DNA of 64,000 bases from Wocania arenilitoris (lineage in GTDB: Bacteria; Bacteroidota; Bacteroidia; Flavobacteriales; Flavobacteriaceae): the NCBI RefSeq assembly GCF_021728535.1, contig NZ_JAKKDU010000015.1, positions 1-64,000 on the forward strand. Direction: 5' to 3'. The notes beneath the pieces were generated by a model that was not told the origin of the DNA, did no database searches, and saw nothing but the letters and a program-made list of their open reading frames with translations. Positions within the stretch are counted from its first letter, which is position 1. The number at the start of each line of letters is the position of its first letter. Positions 26,420 through 33,545 of the stretch are shown here, one piece after another. A program made the position numbers and the translations under genes.

Positions 26420-27139
26420 ATGCAACTCTTCTACAATCCAACCCTTTCAGAAAACACCATACAGTTTACTTTCAGCAAAGAAGAAAGTAAGCACATAGTA
26501 AAAGTGTTACGTAAAAATATTGGGGATACTCTATATATAACTAATGGAAATGGCTGGTTATTTAAAGCGGAAATTACCATGCCAAACATTAATAAATGTG
26601 TAGCAAATATTGTTTCAAAAACATTACAACCCAAACGAGCTTACAATTTACACTTAGCAGTTGCGCCAACAAAAATAAACGACCGCTACGAATGGTTTTT
26701 AGAAAAAGCTACCGAAATTGGAATCGATAGCATCACACCAATTATTTGCGATCACAGCGAACGAAAAATTATAAAACCAGAACGTTACCAAAAGATATTG
26801 CAATCGGCAATAAAACAATCATTAAATTGTTATTTGCCAAAACTAAATGAAGCTATACCTTTTAAAAACTTTATAAAACAAGAGTTTAAAGACGATTTAT
26901 TTATAGCACATTGTGAAGAAACAGATAGAAAATCTTTAAAAAAACAGGTAAAACCAAATCAAAATACTACCATTTTAATCGGACCAGAAGGCGATTTTTC
27001 TGTTAAAGAAATAGAAATGGCGTTGTCTAATAATTTTATTCCTGTAACTTTGGGAGAAACCAGATTACGTACCGAAACCGCTGCTATAGTTGCTTGTCAT
27101 TCTGTGGTGTTTATAAACGAAACCCATAATGGGCATTAA
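26420..27139 (+). CDS. rsmE: RsmE, 16S rRNA m3U1498 methyltransferase
   Basis: The 239-residue protein belongs to the SPOUT (trefoil-knot) family and methylates N3 of U1498 in 16S rRNA using SAM. An N-terminal PUA-like domain is followed by the knot with GPEGDFS and a C-terminal LGETRLRTETAAI segment, both hallmark motifs. It lies 12 bases after the COX1-like gene and 12 bases before the DUF4159 gene. Confidence 0.96.
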   Translation: MQLFYNPTLSENTIQFTFSKEESKHIVKVLRKNIGDTLYITNGNGWLFKAEITMPNINKCVANIVSKTLQPKRAYNLHLAVAPTKINDRYEWFLEKATEIGIDSITPIICDHSERKIIKPERYQKILQSAIKQSLNCYLPKLNEAIPFKNFIKQEFKDDLFIAHCEETDRKSLKKQVKPNQNTTILIGPEGDFSVKEIEMALSNNFIPVTLGETRLRTETAAIVACHSVVFINETHNGH

Positions 27140-27151
27140 TGTATTTTAAAC

Positions 27152-27793
27152 ATGAAATTATTTTTTTCTCTTTTCTTTGCTCTCTTTTTCTCATTCTCTT
27201 TCAGTCAAGATTTAGCAATCCTAAAATACAAAGGTGGTGGCGATTGGTATGCAAACCCAACAGCATTACCCAATTTAATTGAGTTTTGCAACAAAAATAT
27301 AAACACTAAAATTAACCCAAAACCACAAACCGTTGAATTGGGTAACCCTGATATTTTTCAGTATCCGTTGCTCCACATGACAGGTCATGGCAATGTGTTT
27401 TTTAGCGATACCGATGCAGAAAATCTTCGTAATTATTTAATTTCTGGTGGTTTTTTACATATTGATGATAACTACGGCATGCAACCTTACATTACTAAAG
27501 AGCTAAAAAAGGTCTTTCCAAATCAGGAATTAATAGAACTACCTGCAACTCATAAAATATTTAATACAGCATATAAATTCCTAAAAGGCTTACCAAAAAT
27601 TCATGAACACGATGGTAAACGTCCGCAAGCATTTGGTATGTTTTATAAAGGTAGAATGGTGTTACTGTTTACCTACGAAAGTGATTTAGGCGATGGATGG
27701 GAAGACCCAGAAGTACACAACGACACCCCAGATGTTAGAGAAAAAGCATTAAAAATGGGTGCTAATATTGTTAAGTATGCTTTTGAAAATTAA
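27152..27793 (+). CDS. DUF4159 domain secreted protein
   Basis: The 213-residue protein has a signal peptide (MKLFFSLFFALFFSFSFSQ) and one DUF4159 domain covering the rest. Features include YPLLHMTGHGNV, GGFLHIDDNYG and the C-terminal SDLGDGWEDP. The domain has a glutamine-amidotransferase-like fold in related proteins, but its activity is not established. Placement just after rsmE is common in Flavobacteriia, to my knowledge. Function unknown. Confidence 0.85.
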   Translation: MKLFFSLFFALFFSFSFSQDLAILKYKGGGDWYANPTALPNLIEFCNKNINTKINPKPQTVELGNPDIFQYPLLHMTGHGNVFFSDTDAENLRNYLISGGFLHIDDNYGMQPYITKELKKVFPNQELIELPATHKIFNTAYKFLKGLPKIHEHDGKRPQAFGMFYKGRMVLLFTYESDLGDGWEDPEVHNDTPDVREKALKMGANIVKYAFEN

Positions 27794-27800
27794 AAAAGTA

Positions 27801-27817
27801 GCCACAAATTCACAATT
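27801..27817. repeat. Dispersed motif GCCACAAATTCACAATT, copy 2
   Basis: This near match to the motif at 25923-25939 follows the DUF4159 stop codon. Confidence 0.5.
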
Positions 27818-27821
27818 GTTT

Positions 27822-28001
27822 ATGAAAGATTTATTGTTAACTTTTGTTGAATTCTTTTTTGAAAATATTTCTAATAAAGATGATTACACTTTAAAGGATT
27901 TAATTATAGTAATTCTAAAAGTTAGTGTATTCCTTTTGATATTAACTGTCATTTTATATATACTTTTAAATAAACAAGAAATAGTTATTATTTCAAATTA
28001 A
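27822..28001 (+). CDS. Possible small single-pass membrane peptide (59 aa)
   Basis: From ATG 27822 the frame encodes 59 residues: an acidic amphipathic start (KDLLLTFVEFFFENIS), then one strong hydrophobic segment and a short tail. An upstream in-frame ATG at 27759 overlaps the DUF4159 gene and is less likely. I recognise no family. It could be a spurious reading of A+T-rich DNA. Confidence 0.35.
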   Translation: MKDLLLTFVEFFFENISNKDDYTLKDLIIVILKVSVFLLILTVILYILLNKQEIVIISN

Positions 28002-28062
28002 TAATTTTGATTTCGGAATAAAAACCAACTAAACAACAAACGACTAAACAAATAAACACCAC

Positions 28063-28563
28063 TTGCAACTCACCCACTACAATACCAACTTTAAAAAACA
28101 CAAATTTCCAATAACATTGGTTTGCGATAATGTTACAAATGCACCAAACATTGGAAGCTTATTTAGAATTGCCGATGCTTTTGGCATTGAAAAAATTATC
28201 CTTTGCGGTGAGCATATTGTACTTGGACGAAAAATGGCAAAAACCTCAAGAGCGACAGAAAAAGTAGTGAATTATGAGATTGTGGATTCAGCAACAAAAA
28301 TTGTTGAATGCTTAAAAAAAGAAAACTATCAAATCATTTCATTAGAAATTACTAATTCCAGCAAACCCATTCACGCATTCAGATTTTCGAATAAAAACCC
28401 CATTGCTTTAATTATTGGTGATGAAAATTTTGGAGTTTCAGAAGCTATCCTAAAAATGTCTGATGCAATAATTCATATTGATATGTTTGGGCAAAATAGC
28501 AGTATGAATGTGGCGCAAGCTACCAATATTGCCTTTTATGAAATAACCAAACAGCTTTCCTAA
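28063..28563 (+). CDS. SpoU/TrmH-family RNA 2'-O-methyltransferase
   Basis: The 166-residue single-domain SPOUT protein has the three SpoU motifs: NAPNIGSLFRIADAFG, ALIIGDENFGVS and FGQNSSMNVAQA. Its length resembles TrmL or minimal TrmH proteins that methylate tRNA ribose. The start is TTG (28063); no ATG or GTG lies near a full-length N-terminus. The exact target nucleotide cannot be read from the sequence. Confidence 0.88.
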   Translation: MQLTHYNTNFKKHKFPITLVCDNVTNAPNIGSLFRIADAFGIEKIILCGEHIVLGRKMAKTSRATEKVVNYEIVDSATKIVECLKKENYQIISLEITNSSKPIHAFRFSNKNPIALIIGDENFGVSEAILKMSDAIIHIDMFGQNSSMNVAQATNIAFYEITKQLS

Positions 28564-28612
28564 CGTTATTGCGAGGACAAAGGACGTGGCAATCTGTTGG
28601 TTTTTAAACCAA
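28564..28612. repeat. Dispersed 'ATTGCGAGG...CAATCTG' repeat plus hairpin
   Basis: After the TAA of the SpoU gene comes ATTGCGAGG, a short spacer and CAATCTG, the form of a repeat seen in intergenic regions of many bacterial genomes. A perfect 7-bp hairpin, TTGGTTT-TT-AAACCAA (28597-28612), follows and might end transcription. Confidence 0.55.
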
Positions 28613-28683
28613 TATTTTATTCAATTAAAAAATTACCTTAATTGTACTTATTTCTTAATAACAAATAATATTATATTTACTGT

Positions 28684-29772
28684 ATGAATTCTAACACCAT
28701 ATCAAACGGTATTTTAAAAGCTATCGCCATTATACTCGGCATTGCATTACTGCTCTACTTTTTATACCAAATTCAATCTGTTATTGTTTACGTTGCCATT
28801 GCTGCGGTTATCTCATTAATTGGCAGACCAATTGTATTGTTTTTACGCAGAAAATTAAAGTTTAAAAACATTATTGCTGTTATTGTAACTATGGTTGTTT
28901 TAATTGGATTATTTATTGGTTTAGTAAGCTTGTTTATTCCTTTAATTATAGAACAAGGTCAAAACTTATCACTTTTAAATATTGAACAACTACAAGGCAA
29001 AATAGAAGATTTATACAGAGAAATAATTGCGTATTTTGATTTAAACCAAATTGATATTGAAAAATCGATTAAAGATTCTAACCTTTTATCTAAATTAGAT
29101 TACTCTATTATTCCAAACTTTTTAAATTCAATAGTTAGTGGTTTAGGTAGTTTTAGTATTGGTCTATTTTCGGTATTATTTATTTCTTTTTTCTTTTTAA
29201 AGGACAGTAAATTGTTTGAAAATGGTATGCTTACTTTTATTCCAGATAATAAAGAATCACGTTGGAAAAGCTCTTCAACCAAAATTAAAGATTTACTTTC
29301 AAGATATTTTGTCGGACTCATTTTTCAAATACTAATTCTATTTATAATTTATACCATTGGGCTTTTAATTATTGGTGTAGAAAATGCGATTGTTATTGCT
29401 TTTTTATGTGCTTTGCTAAATTTAATTCCTTATGTAGGCCCTTTAATAGGTGGTTTTTTAATGATTACATTAACCATGACGAGCAACCTTGGCGAATCAT
29501 TTAGCGATGTTATTTTACCAAAAACCATTTGGGTTTTTATTGTATTTATTATTGGCCAACTTATTGATAATTTTGGAAGTCAACCCATAATATTTTCAAA
29601 AAGTGTAAAGTCGCATCCATTAGAAATATTTCTAGTAATTTTAATTACAGGTATTCTTTTTGGTGTTATTGGTTTAATAATAGCAGTGCCTGCTTATACG
29701 GCAATAAAAGTGATTTTAAAGGAGTTTTTATCTGAAAACAAAATTGTAAAAAAGCTCACTAAAGGTCTATAA
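28684..29772 (+). CDS. AI-2E family (PF01594) membrane transporter
   Basis: The 362-residue integral membrane protein has about eight transmembrane segments with the family's large soluble domain in the middle (about 80-200). The conserved stretch LIPYVGPLIGG and the C-terminal HPLEIFLVILITGILFG are diagnostic. The family includes TqsA and Na+/H+ antiporters, so the substrate is not predictable. The THUMP-like gene starts six bases after its stop. Confidence 0.9.
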   Translation: MNSNTISNGILKAIAIILGIALLLYFLYQIQSVIVYVAIAAVISLIGRPIVLFLRRKLKFKNIIAVIVTMVVLIGLFIGLVSLFIPLIIEQGQNLSLLNIEQLQGKIEDLYREIIAYFDLNQIDIEKSIKDSNLLSKLDYSIIPNFLNSIVSGLGSFSIGLFSVLFISFFFLKDSKLFENGMLTFIPDNKESRWKSSSTKIKDLLSRYFVGLIFQILILFIIYTIGLLIIGVENAIVIAFLCALLNLIPYVGPLIGGFLMITLTMTSNLGESFSDVILPKTIWVFIVFIIGQLIDNFGSQPIIFSKSVKSHPLEIFLVILITGILFGVIGLIIAVPAYTAIKVILKEFLSENKIVKKLTKGL

Positions 29773-29778
29773 TCTCTA

Positions 29779-30960
29779 TTGAATCATTCTATTCTAAATA
29801 CTGATATTCAAGAGTTTATAAATAGCAATTTAAATAGTAGTATTTCTAAATTACTTTTAAAAGGCATAGCTTTTAATAGTGTTGAAACTAAAGAGGTTGT
29901 CGAACAAATTGAGGCAAAAAAGCGTTGTGAAAAAAAATTATCGACGTGGTTTAATACTGAAAACATTTACTACCCAAACAAATTAAGCATTGAGCAAACC
30001 TCATCTGAAATAACTGCAAATTATAAATCTAGCTTAATTTCTGGCGACTCCATTATAGATTTAACTGGTGGATTTGGGGTAGATTGTTATTATTTTTCAA
30101 AACGTTTTAAAAGTGTTAAACATTGTGAGATAAACAATAAGCTTTCAGAAATTGTAAAACATAATTACAAGCAATTAGATATTCAAAATATAAAAACATG
30201 TTGTATTGATGGTATTGAATATATAAAAACTAGTAAAAAATTATATAATTGGATTTATTTAGATCCATCAAGACGACACGATAGAAAAGGCAAAGTCTTC
30301 TTTTTAAATGATTGTTTACCCAATGTTCCTGAACATTTAGATATACTTTTTAAACATTCAAAAAATATATTAATTAAAACTTCACCGCTACTCGATTTTT
30401 CAATTGGAATCAATGAATTAAAGCATGTAAAAACAATTCACGTTGTTGCTATAAATAATGACGTAAAAGAATTACTTTGGGTTTTAGAAAGCAACTATTC
30501 AGAAAAAATTTCTATTAAAACCGTAAATATTAAAAAAGATAAAGAAGAACATTTTAATTTTTTATTAGGAGAAGAAAAGCTTGCACAATCGAATTACAAA
30601 TTACCACTCTCCTACTTATACGAACCTAATTCTGCTATTTTAAAAGCTGGTGGATTTCATTCTATTTCTAAAAAAATAGACGTTTTTAAATTGCATCAAC
30701 ATTCTCATTTATACACCAGCGAACAACTTTTAGATTTTCCTGGTAGATGTTTTAAAATTGAAAACATATTGCCATACAATAAAAAAGAATTGAAAAAAGA
30801 AGATTTTAAAAAGGCAAATATTACCATTAGAAACTTTCCAGAAACGGTTCAAGGCATCAGAAAAAAATTCAACATCAAAGAAGGTGGAAACCTATATTTG
30901 TTTTTTACTACTGATCTTGATGACAATAAAATTGTAATTACTTGTACTAAAACAAATTAA
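29779..30960 (+). CDS. THUMP-like domain SAM-dependent methyltransferase
   Basis: The 393-residue protein starts at TTG 29779, six bases after the AI-2E stop. A Rossmann methyltransferase domain has motif I DLTGGFGVDCYYFS and a DPSRRHDRKG motif. A C-terminal THUMP-like region follows (GGFHSISKKIDVFKLHQHSHLYT and RNFPETVQGIRKKF). It probably methylates RNA, but no target is established. It closes the RNA-modification cluster. Confidence 0.85.
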   Translation: MNHSILNTDIQEFINSNLNSSISKLLLKGIAFNSVETKEVVEQIEAKKRCEKKLSTWFNTENIYYPNKLSIEQTSSEITANYKSSLISGDSIIDLTGGFGVDCYYFSKRFKSVKHCEINNKLSEIVKHNYKQLDIQNIKTCCIDGIEYIKTSKKLYNWIYLDPSRRHDRKGKVFFLNDCLPNVPEHLDILFKHSKNILIKTSPLLDFSIGINELKHVKTIHVVAINNDVKELLWVLESNYSEKISIKTVNIKKDKEEHFNFLLGEEKLAQSNYKLPLSYLYEPNSAILKAGGFHSISKKIDVFKLHQHSHLYTSEQLLDFPGRCFKIENILPYNKKELKKEDFKKANITIRNFPETVQGIRKKFNIKEGGNLYLFFTTDLDDNKIVITCTKTN

Positions 30961-30971
30961 ACACAAAAAAC

Positions 30972-33077
30972 CTACTCAATACATGTTATTTTTTCTATAA
31001 AAAACGTTTTATAATCTATATGAGTAATCGCACTTGAGCCTTTTGTTCCTTTAAAGAATATTGATTTAATAGGAGAGGCTTTTAGATTTTGCATTTGCGA
31101 GTTAGACACCCTTCCTTTAAAATTAAAATTTTCGCAATCAATATTCCAAGAATGATATAACTTAATTGTTTGGTTATTTTCTAGTTGAATTCTTACTGAA
31201 GACCTATTACTTGTTAAATAACTAGCGCAACCAAGATTTTCTGATAAATTCAGAAAAACACTTGCGGTTTTACCTTGTTTATATAACTCTACAGTTAGGT
31301 TTTTATTTAATCTATAAAGATCTGTCCTAATTAATTGCTCTTTATAAAAATCATCATACTCATTAATTAGATATTTACAAGTATTTGGTTCTTTCGATTT
31401 TTTTGAAATAAGTTTTTCTGTTTCCTTAGATTTAGCAATAGAATCTCTTTGGTGTTTTGCCTTTTCTTCTGCCTGTTTGCGTGCTAACTCTTGGGCAGCC
31501 AAATGTTGTCTTTCTACTTCTTGATCTTTGGCTATGGAATCACGTTCACGTTTTGCTTTTGCTTCAGCTTGTTTGCGAGCTAACTCTTGAGCTGCTAAAC
31601 GTTGCTTTTCGGCTTCTTTAACTTTAGTGATTGAATCCTTTATTTTAAGAGCTTGTAATGCTGCTTTTTTTCGCTTGAATTCTTCTTCTGCCAAACGTTG
31701 CCTTTCTAATTCTTGCACTTTAGTAATGGAATCTCTTTTACGCTTTGCTTTTGCTTCAGCCTGTTTGCGAACTAACTCTTGAGCAGCTAAATGTTGTCTT
31801 TCAAGCTCTTTGGCTTTAGTAATTGAATCGCGTTCACGTTCTGCTTTTTCCTCTGCTTGTTTACTTAACAACGCTTCTGCTGCCAAACGTTGTCTTTCTA
31901 TTTCTTGAACTTTGGCTATGGAATCACGTTCACGTTTTGCTTTTGCTTCAGCTTGTTTGCGAGCTAACTCTTGCGCTGCTAAACGTTGCTTTTCGGCTTC
32001 TTTAACTTTAGTGATTGAATCGCGTTCACGTTTTGCTTTTTCCTCCGCTTGCTTGCGAGCTAACTCCTGAGCAGCTAATCGTTGCCTTTCGGCTTCTTTA
32101 GCTTTAGCGATGGAATCCTTTATTTTAAGAGCTTGTAATGCTGCTTTTTTTCGCTTGAATTCTTCTTCTGCCAAACGTTGCCTTTCTAATTCTTGCACTT
32201 TAGTAATGGAATCTCTTTTACGCTTTGCTTTTTCTTCCGCCTGTTTGCGAATTAACTCTTGAGCAGCTAAATGTTGTCTTTCAAGCTCTTTGGCTTTAGC
32301 AATTGAATCGCGTTCACGTTCTGCATTTTCCTCTGCTTGTTTACGTAACAACGCTTCTGCTGCCAAACGTTGTCTTTCTATTTCTTGAACTTTAGTAATG
32401 GAATCTCTTTTACGCTTTGCTTTTGCTTCAGCTTGTTTGCGAGCTAACTCTTGCGCTGCTAAACGTTGCTTTTCGGCTTCTTTAACTTTAGTGATTGAAT
32501 CGCGTTCACGTTTTGCTTTTTCCTCCGCTTGTTTGCGAGCTAACTCCTGAGCAGCTAATCGTTGCCTTTCGGCTTCTTTAGCTTTAGCGATGGAATCCTT
32601 TATTTTAAGAGTTCGTAATGCAGCTTTTTTTCGCTGAAATTCTTCTTCTGCCAAACGTTGCCTTTCTATTTCTTGAGCCTTAACTATGGAGTCCTGTCTA
32701 CGCTTTTCTTTTTGCTCTGGACTATTATACTGTATATCCTGCAAGCGCTTTTGCCTTTTTTCCCTCTCTTCAATAACTTTTTGTCTTGCTTTATCTTGGT
32801 AATCGTAGTAAAGATCCATCACTTCTTCAGAAATTACCAAATAATCTGAACTCACAACCCCAACCCAATCTTTGTATTTTACCCTATAATAATCTTTTCC
32901 TAAATAGCTTATAACCTCGCATTTTTGATTCTGTTCAAATTGAGTTATGGATTTTGATGTTTCCGTTGCATCTTCATATAAAGTTCCATCTTCGCTGAAC
33001 TTAGTTGAAACATAAACCTCTTGAGAAAAGAGACTATTGGATAGAAAAATACAAATAAATAGAATTAGGTTTTTCAT
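30972..33077 (-). CDS. SH3-domain protein with long KRDSI repeat coiled-coil
   Basis: The 701-residue exported protein has a signal peptide (1-18) and a bacterial SH3-like domain (about 20-78). A very long charged helical region (about 95-560) is built from 32-residue repeats (RDSIAKAKEAERQRLAAQEL...). The final ~135-residue domain contains CKYLINEYDDFYKEQ and several Cys. The repeat region likely forms an extended coiled coil or single alpha-helix spanning the periplasm, with SH3 and the C-terminus at each end. Function is unknown. The repeats also form a 480-bp super-repeat. Confidence 0.85.
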   Translation of the reverse strand: MKNLILFICIFLSNSLFSQEVYVSTKFSEDGTLYEDATETSKSITQFEQNQKCEVISYLGKDYYRVKYKDWVGVVSSDYLVISEEVMDLYYDYQDKARQKVIEEREKRQKRLQDIQYNSPEQKEKRRQDSIVKAQEIERQRLAEEEFQRKKAALRTLKIKDSIAKAKEAERQRLAAQELARKQAEEKAKRERDSITKVKEAEKQRLAAQELARKQAEAKAKRKRDSITKVQEIERQRLAAEALLRKQAEENAERERDSIAKAKELERQHLAAQELIRKQAEEKAKRKRDSITKVQELERQRLAEEEFKRKKAALQALKIKDSIAKAKEAERQRLAAQELARKQAEEKAKRERDSITKVKEAEKQRLAAQELARKQAEAKAKRERDSIAKVQEIERQRLAAEALLSKQAEEKAERERDSITKAKELERQHLAAQELVRKQAEAKAKRKRDSITKVQELERQRLAEEEFKRKKAALQALKIKDSITKVKEAEKQRLAAQELARKQAEAKAKRERDSIAKDQEVERQHLAAQELARKQAEEKAKHQRDSIAKSKETEKLISKKSKEPNTCKYLINEYDDFYKEQLIRTDLYRLNKNLTVELYKQGKTASVFLNLSENLGCASYLTSNRSSVRIQLENNQTIKLYHSWNIDCENFNFKGRVSNSQMQNLKASPIKSIFFKGTKGSSAITHIDYKTFFIEKITCIE
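31432..32690 (-). repeat. Coding repeat: 96-bp units nested in a 480-bp tandem super-repeat
   Basis: The 32-residue (96-bp) units recur throughout. In addition the DNA at 31621-32100 and 32101-32580 is nearly identical; for example, 60 bases from 31681 match 60 bases from 32161 without a difference. A partial third copy starts at 32581. The 480-bp period equals five 96-bp units and indicates recent segmental duplication. Confidence 0.95.
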
Positions 33078-33154
33078 AGTATAATGTTGCTAAACTAGTA
33101 AATATTATAACTTGTTTAGGAAATAATTTTACAATTTTATTAAACCCAAAAAAC

Positions 33155-33187
33155 AAAAAAGCCTCACTAAAAATAGTGAAGCTTTTT
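33155..33187 (-). terminator. Terminator of the tRNA operon
   Basis: The stem GCCTCACTA / TAGTGAAGC (one mismatch, AAAA loop) is flanked by A and T runs. It sits directly after tRNA-Arg on the minus strand and before the SH3 gene. Confidence 0.8.
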
Positions 33188-33188
33188 G

Positions 33189-33262
33189 TGAGCCCTGAAG
33201 GATTCGAACCTTCGACCGCCTCCTTAGAAGGGAGGTGCTCTATCCAGCTGAGCTAAGAGCCC
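33189..33262 (-). tRNA. tRNA-Arg (anticodon TCT)
   Basis: The 74-base cloverleaf starts GGGCTCT and ends with the matching arm AGGGCTC plus discriminator A. The anticodon loop is CTTCTAA (anticodon TCT, reads AGA/AGG) and the T-arm GGTTCGAATCC is canonical. CCA is not encoded. Confidence 0.95.
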
Positions 33263-33272
33263 TAAATAAAAG

Positions 33273-33347
33273 TCGGGGTGGCAGGATTCGAACCTGCGAC
33301 CTCCGCGTCCCAAACGCGGCGCGATAACCGGGCTACGCTACACCCCG
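33273..33347 (-). tRNA. tRNA-Pro (anticodon TGG)
   Basis: The cloverleaf starts CGGGGTG and closes with CACCCCG plus A. The anticodon loop TTTGGGA gives TGG, and the T-arm is GGTTCGAATCC. CCA is not encoded. Confidence 0.95.
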
Positions 33348-33368
33348 ATTTAGTTATCTATATAATTG

Positions 33369-33456
33369 CGGAGAGACGGGGATTCGAACCCCGGGTACCC
33401 TTTTGGGGTACGACGATTTAGCAAACCGCTCCTTTCGGCCACTCAGGCACCTCTCC
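33369..33456 (-). tRNA. tRNA-Ser (anticodon GCT)
   Basis: The 88-base class II tRNA has acceptor GGAGAGG, anticodon loop TTGCTAA (GCT, reads AGC/AGU) and a long variable arm (GTACCCCAAAAGGGTAC). CCA is not encoded. It is the first gene of the Ser-Pro-Arg operon. Confidence 0.95.
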
Positions 33457-33489
33457 TTTTTAATGAACTTTGCAATAAAATTGCGGATG

Positions 33490-33520
33490 CAAATGTAATA
33501 TATCATCTGTAAGAACGCAA
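33490..33520 (-). promoter_or_regulatory. Full Bacteroidota promoter of the tRNA operon
   Basis: On the minus strand, TTG (33518-33520) is followed after exactly 20 bases by TACATTTG (33490-33497), matching the TTG-N19/20-TAnnTTTG consensus. tRNA-Ser begins 34 bases further. This is the clearest promoter in the window. Confidence 0.8.
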
Positions 33521-33545
33521 CTATTTATTTATTTTTTTGTAAAAT

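Noticed and set aside
27759-27821. Start at ATG 27759 for the small membrane peptide
   Set aside because: It would overlap the DUF4159 gene in another frame by 35 bases and adds a segment with no support; ATG 27822 is after that gene's stop.
31432-32690. CRISPR-like or satellite array
   Set aside because: The repeats are in frame, encode a regular 32-residue helix and have no unique spacers, so they are coding repeats.
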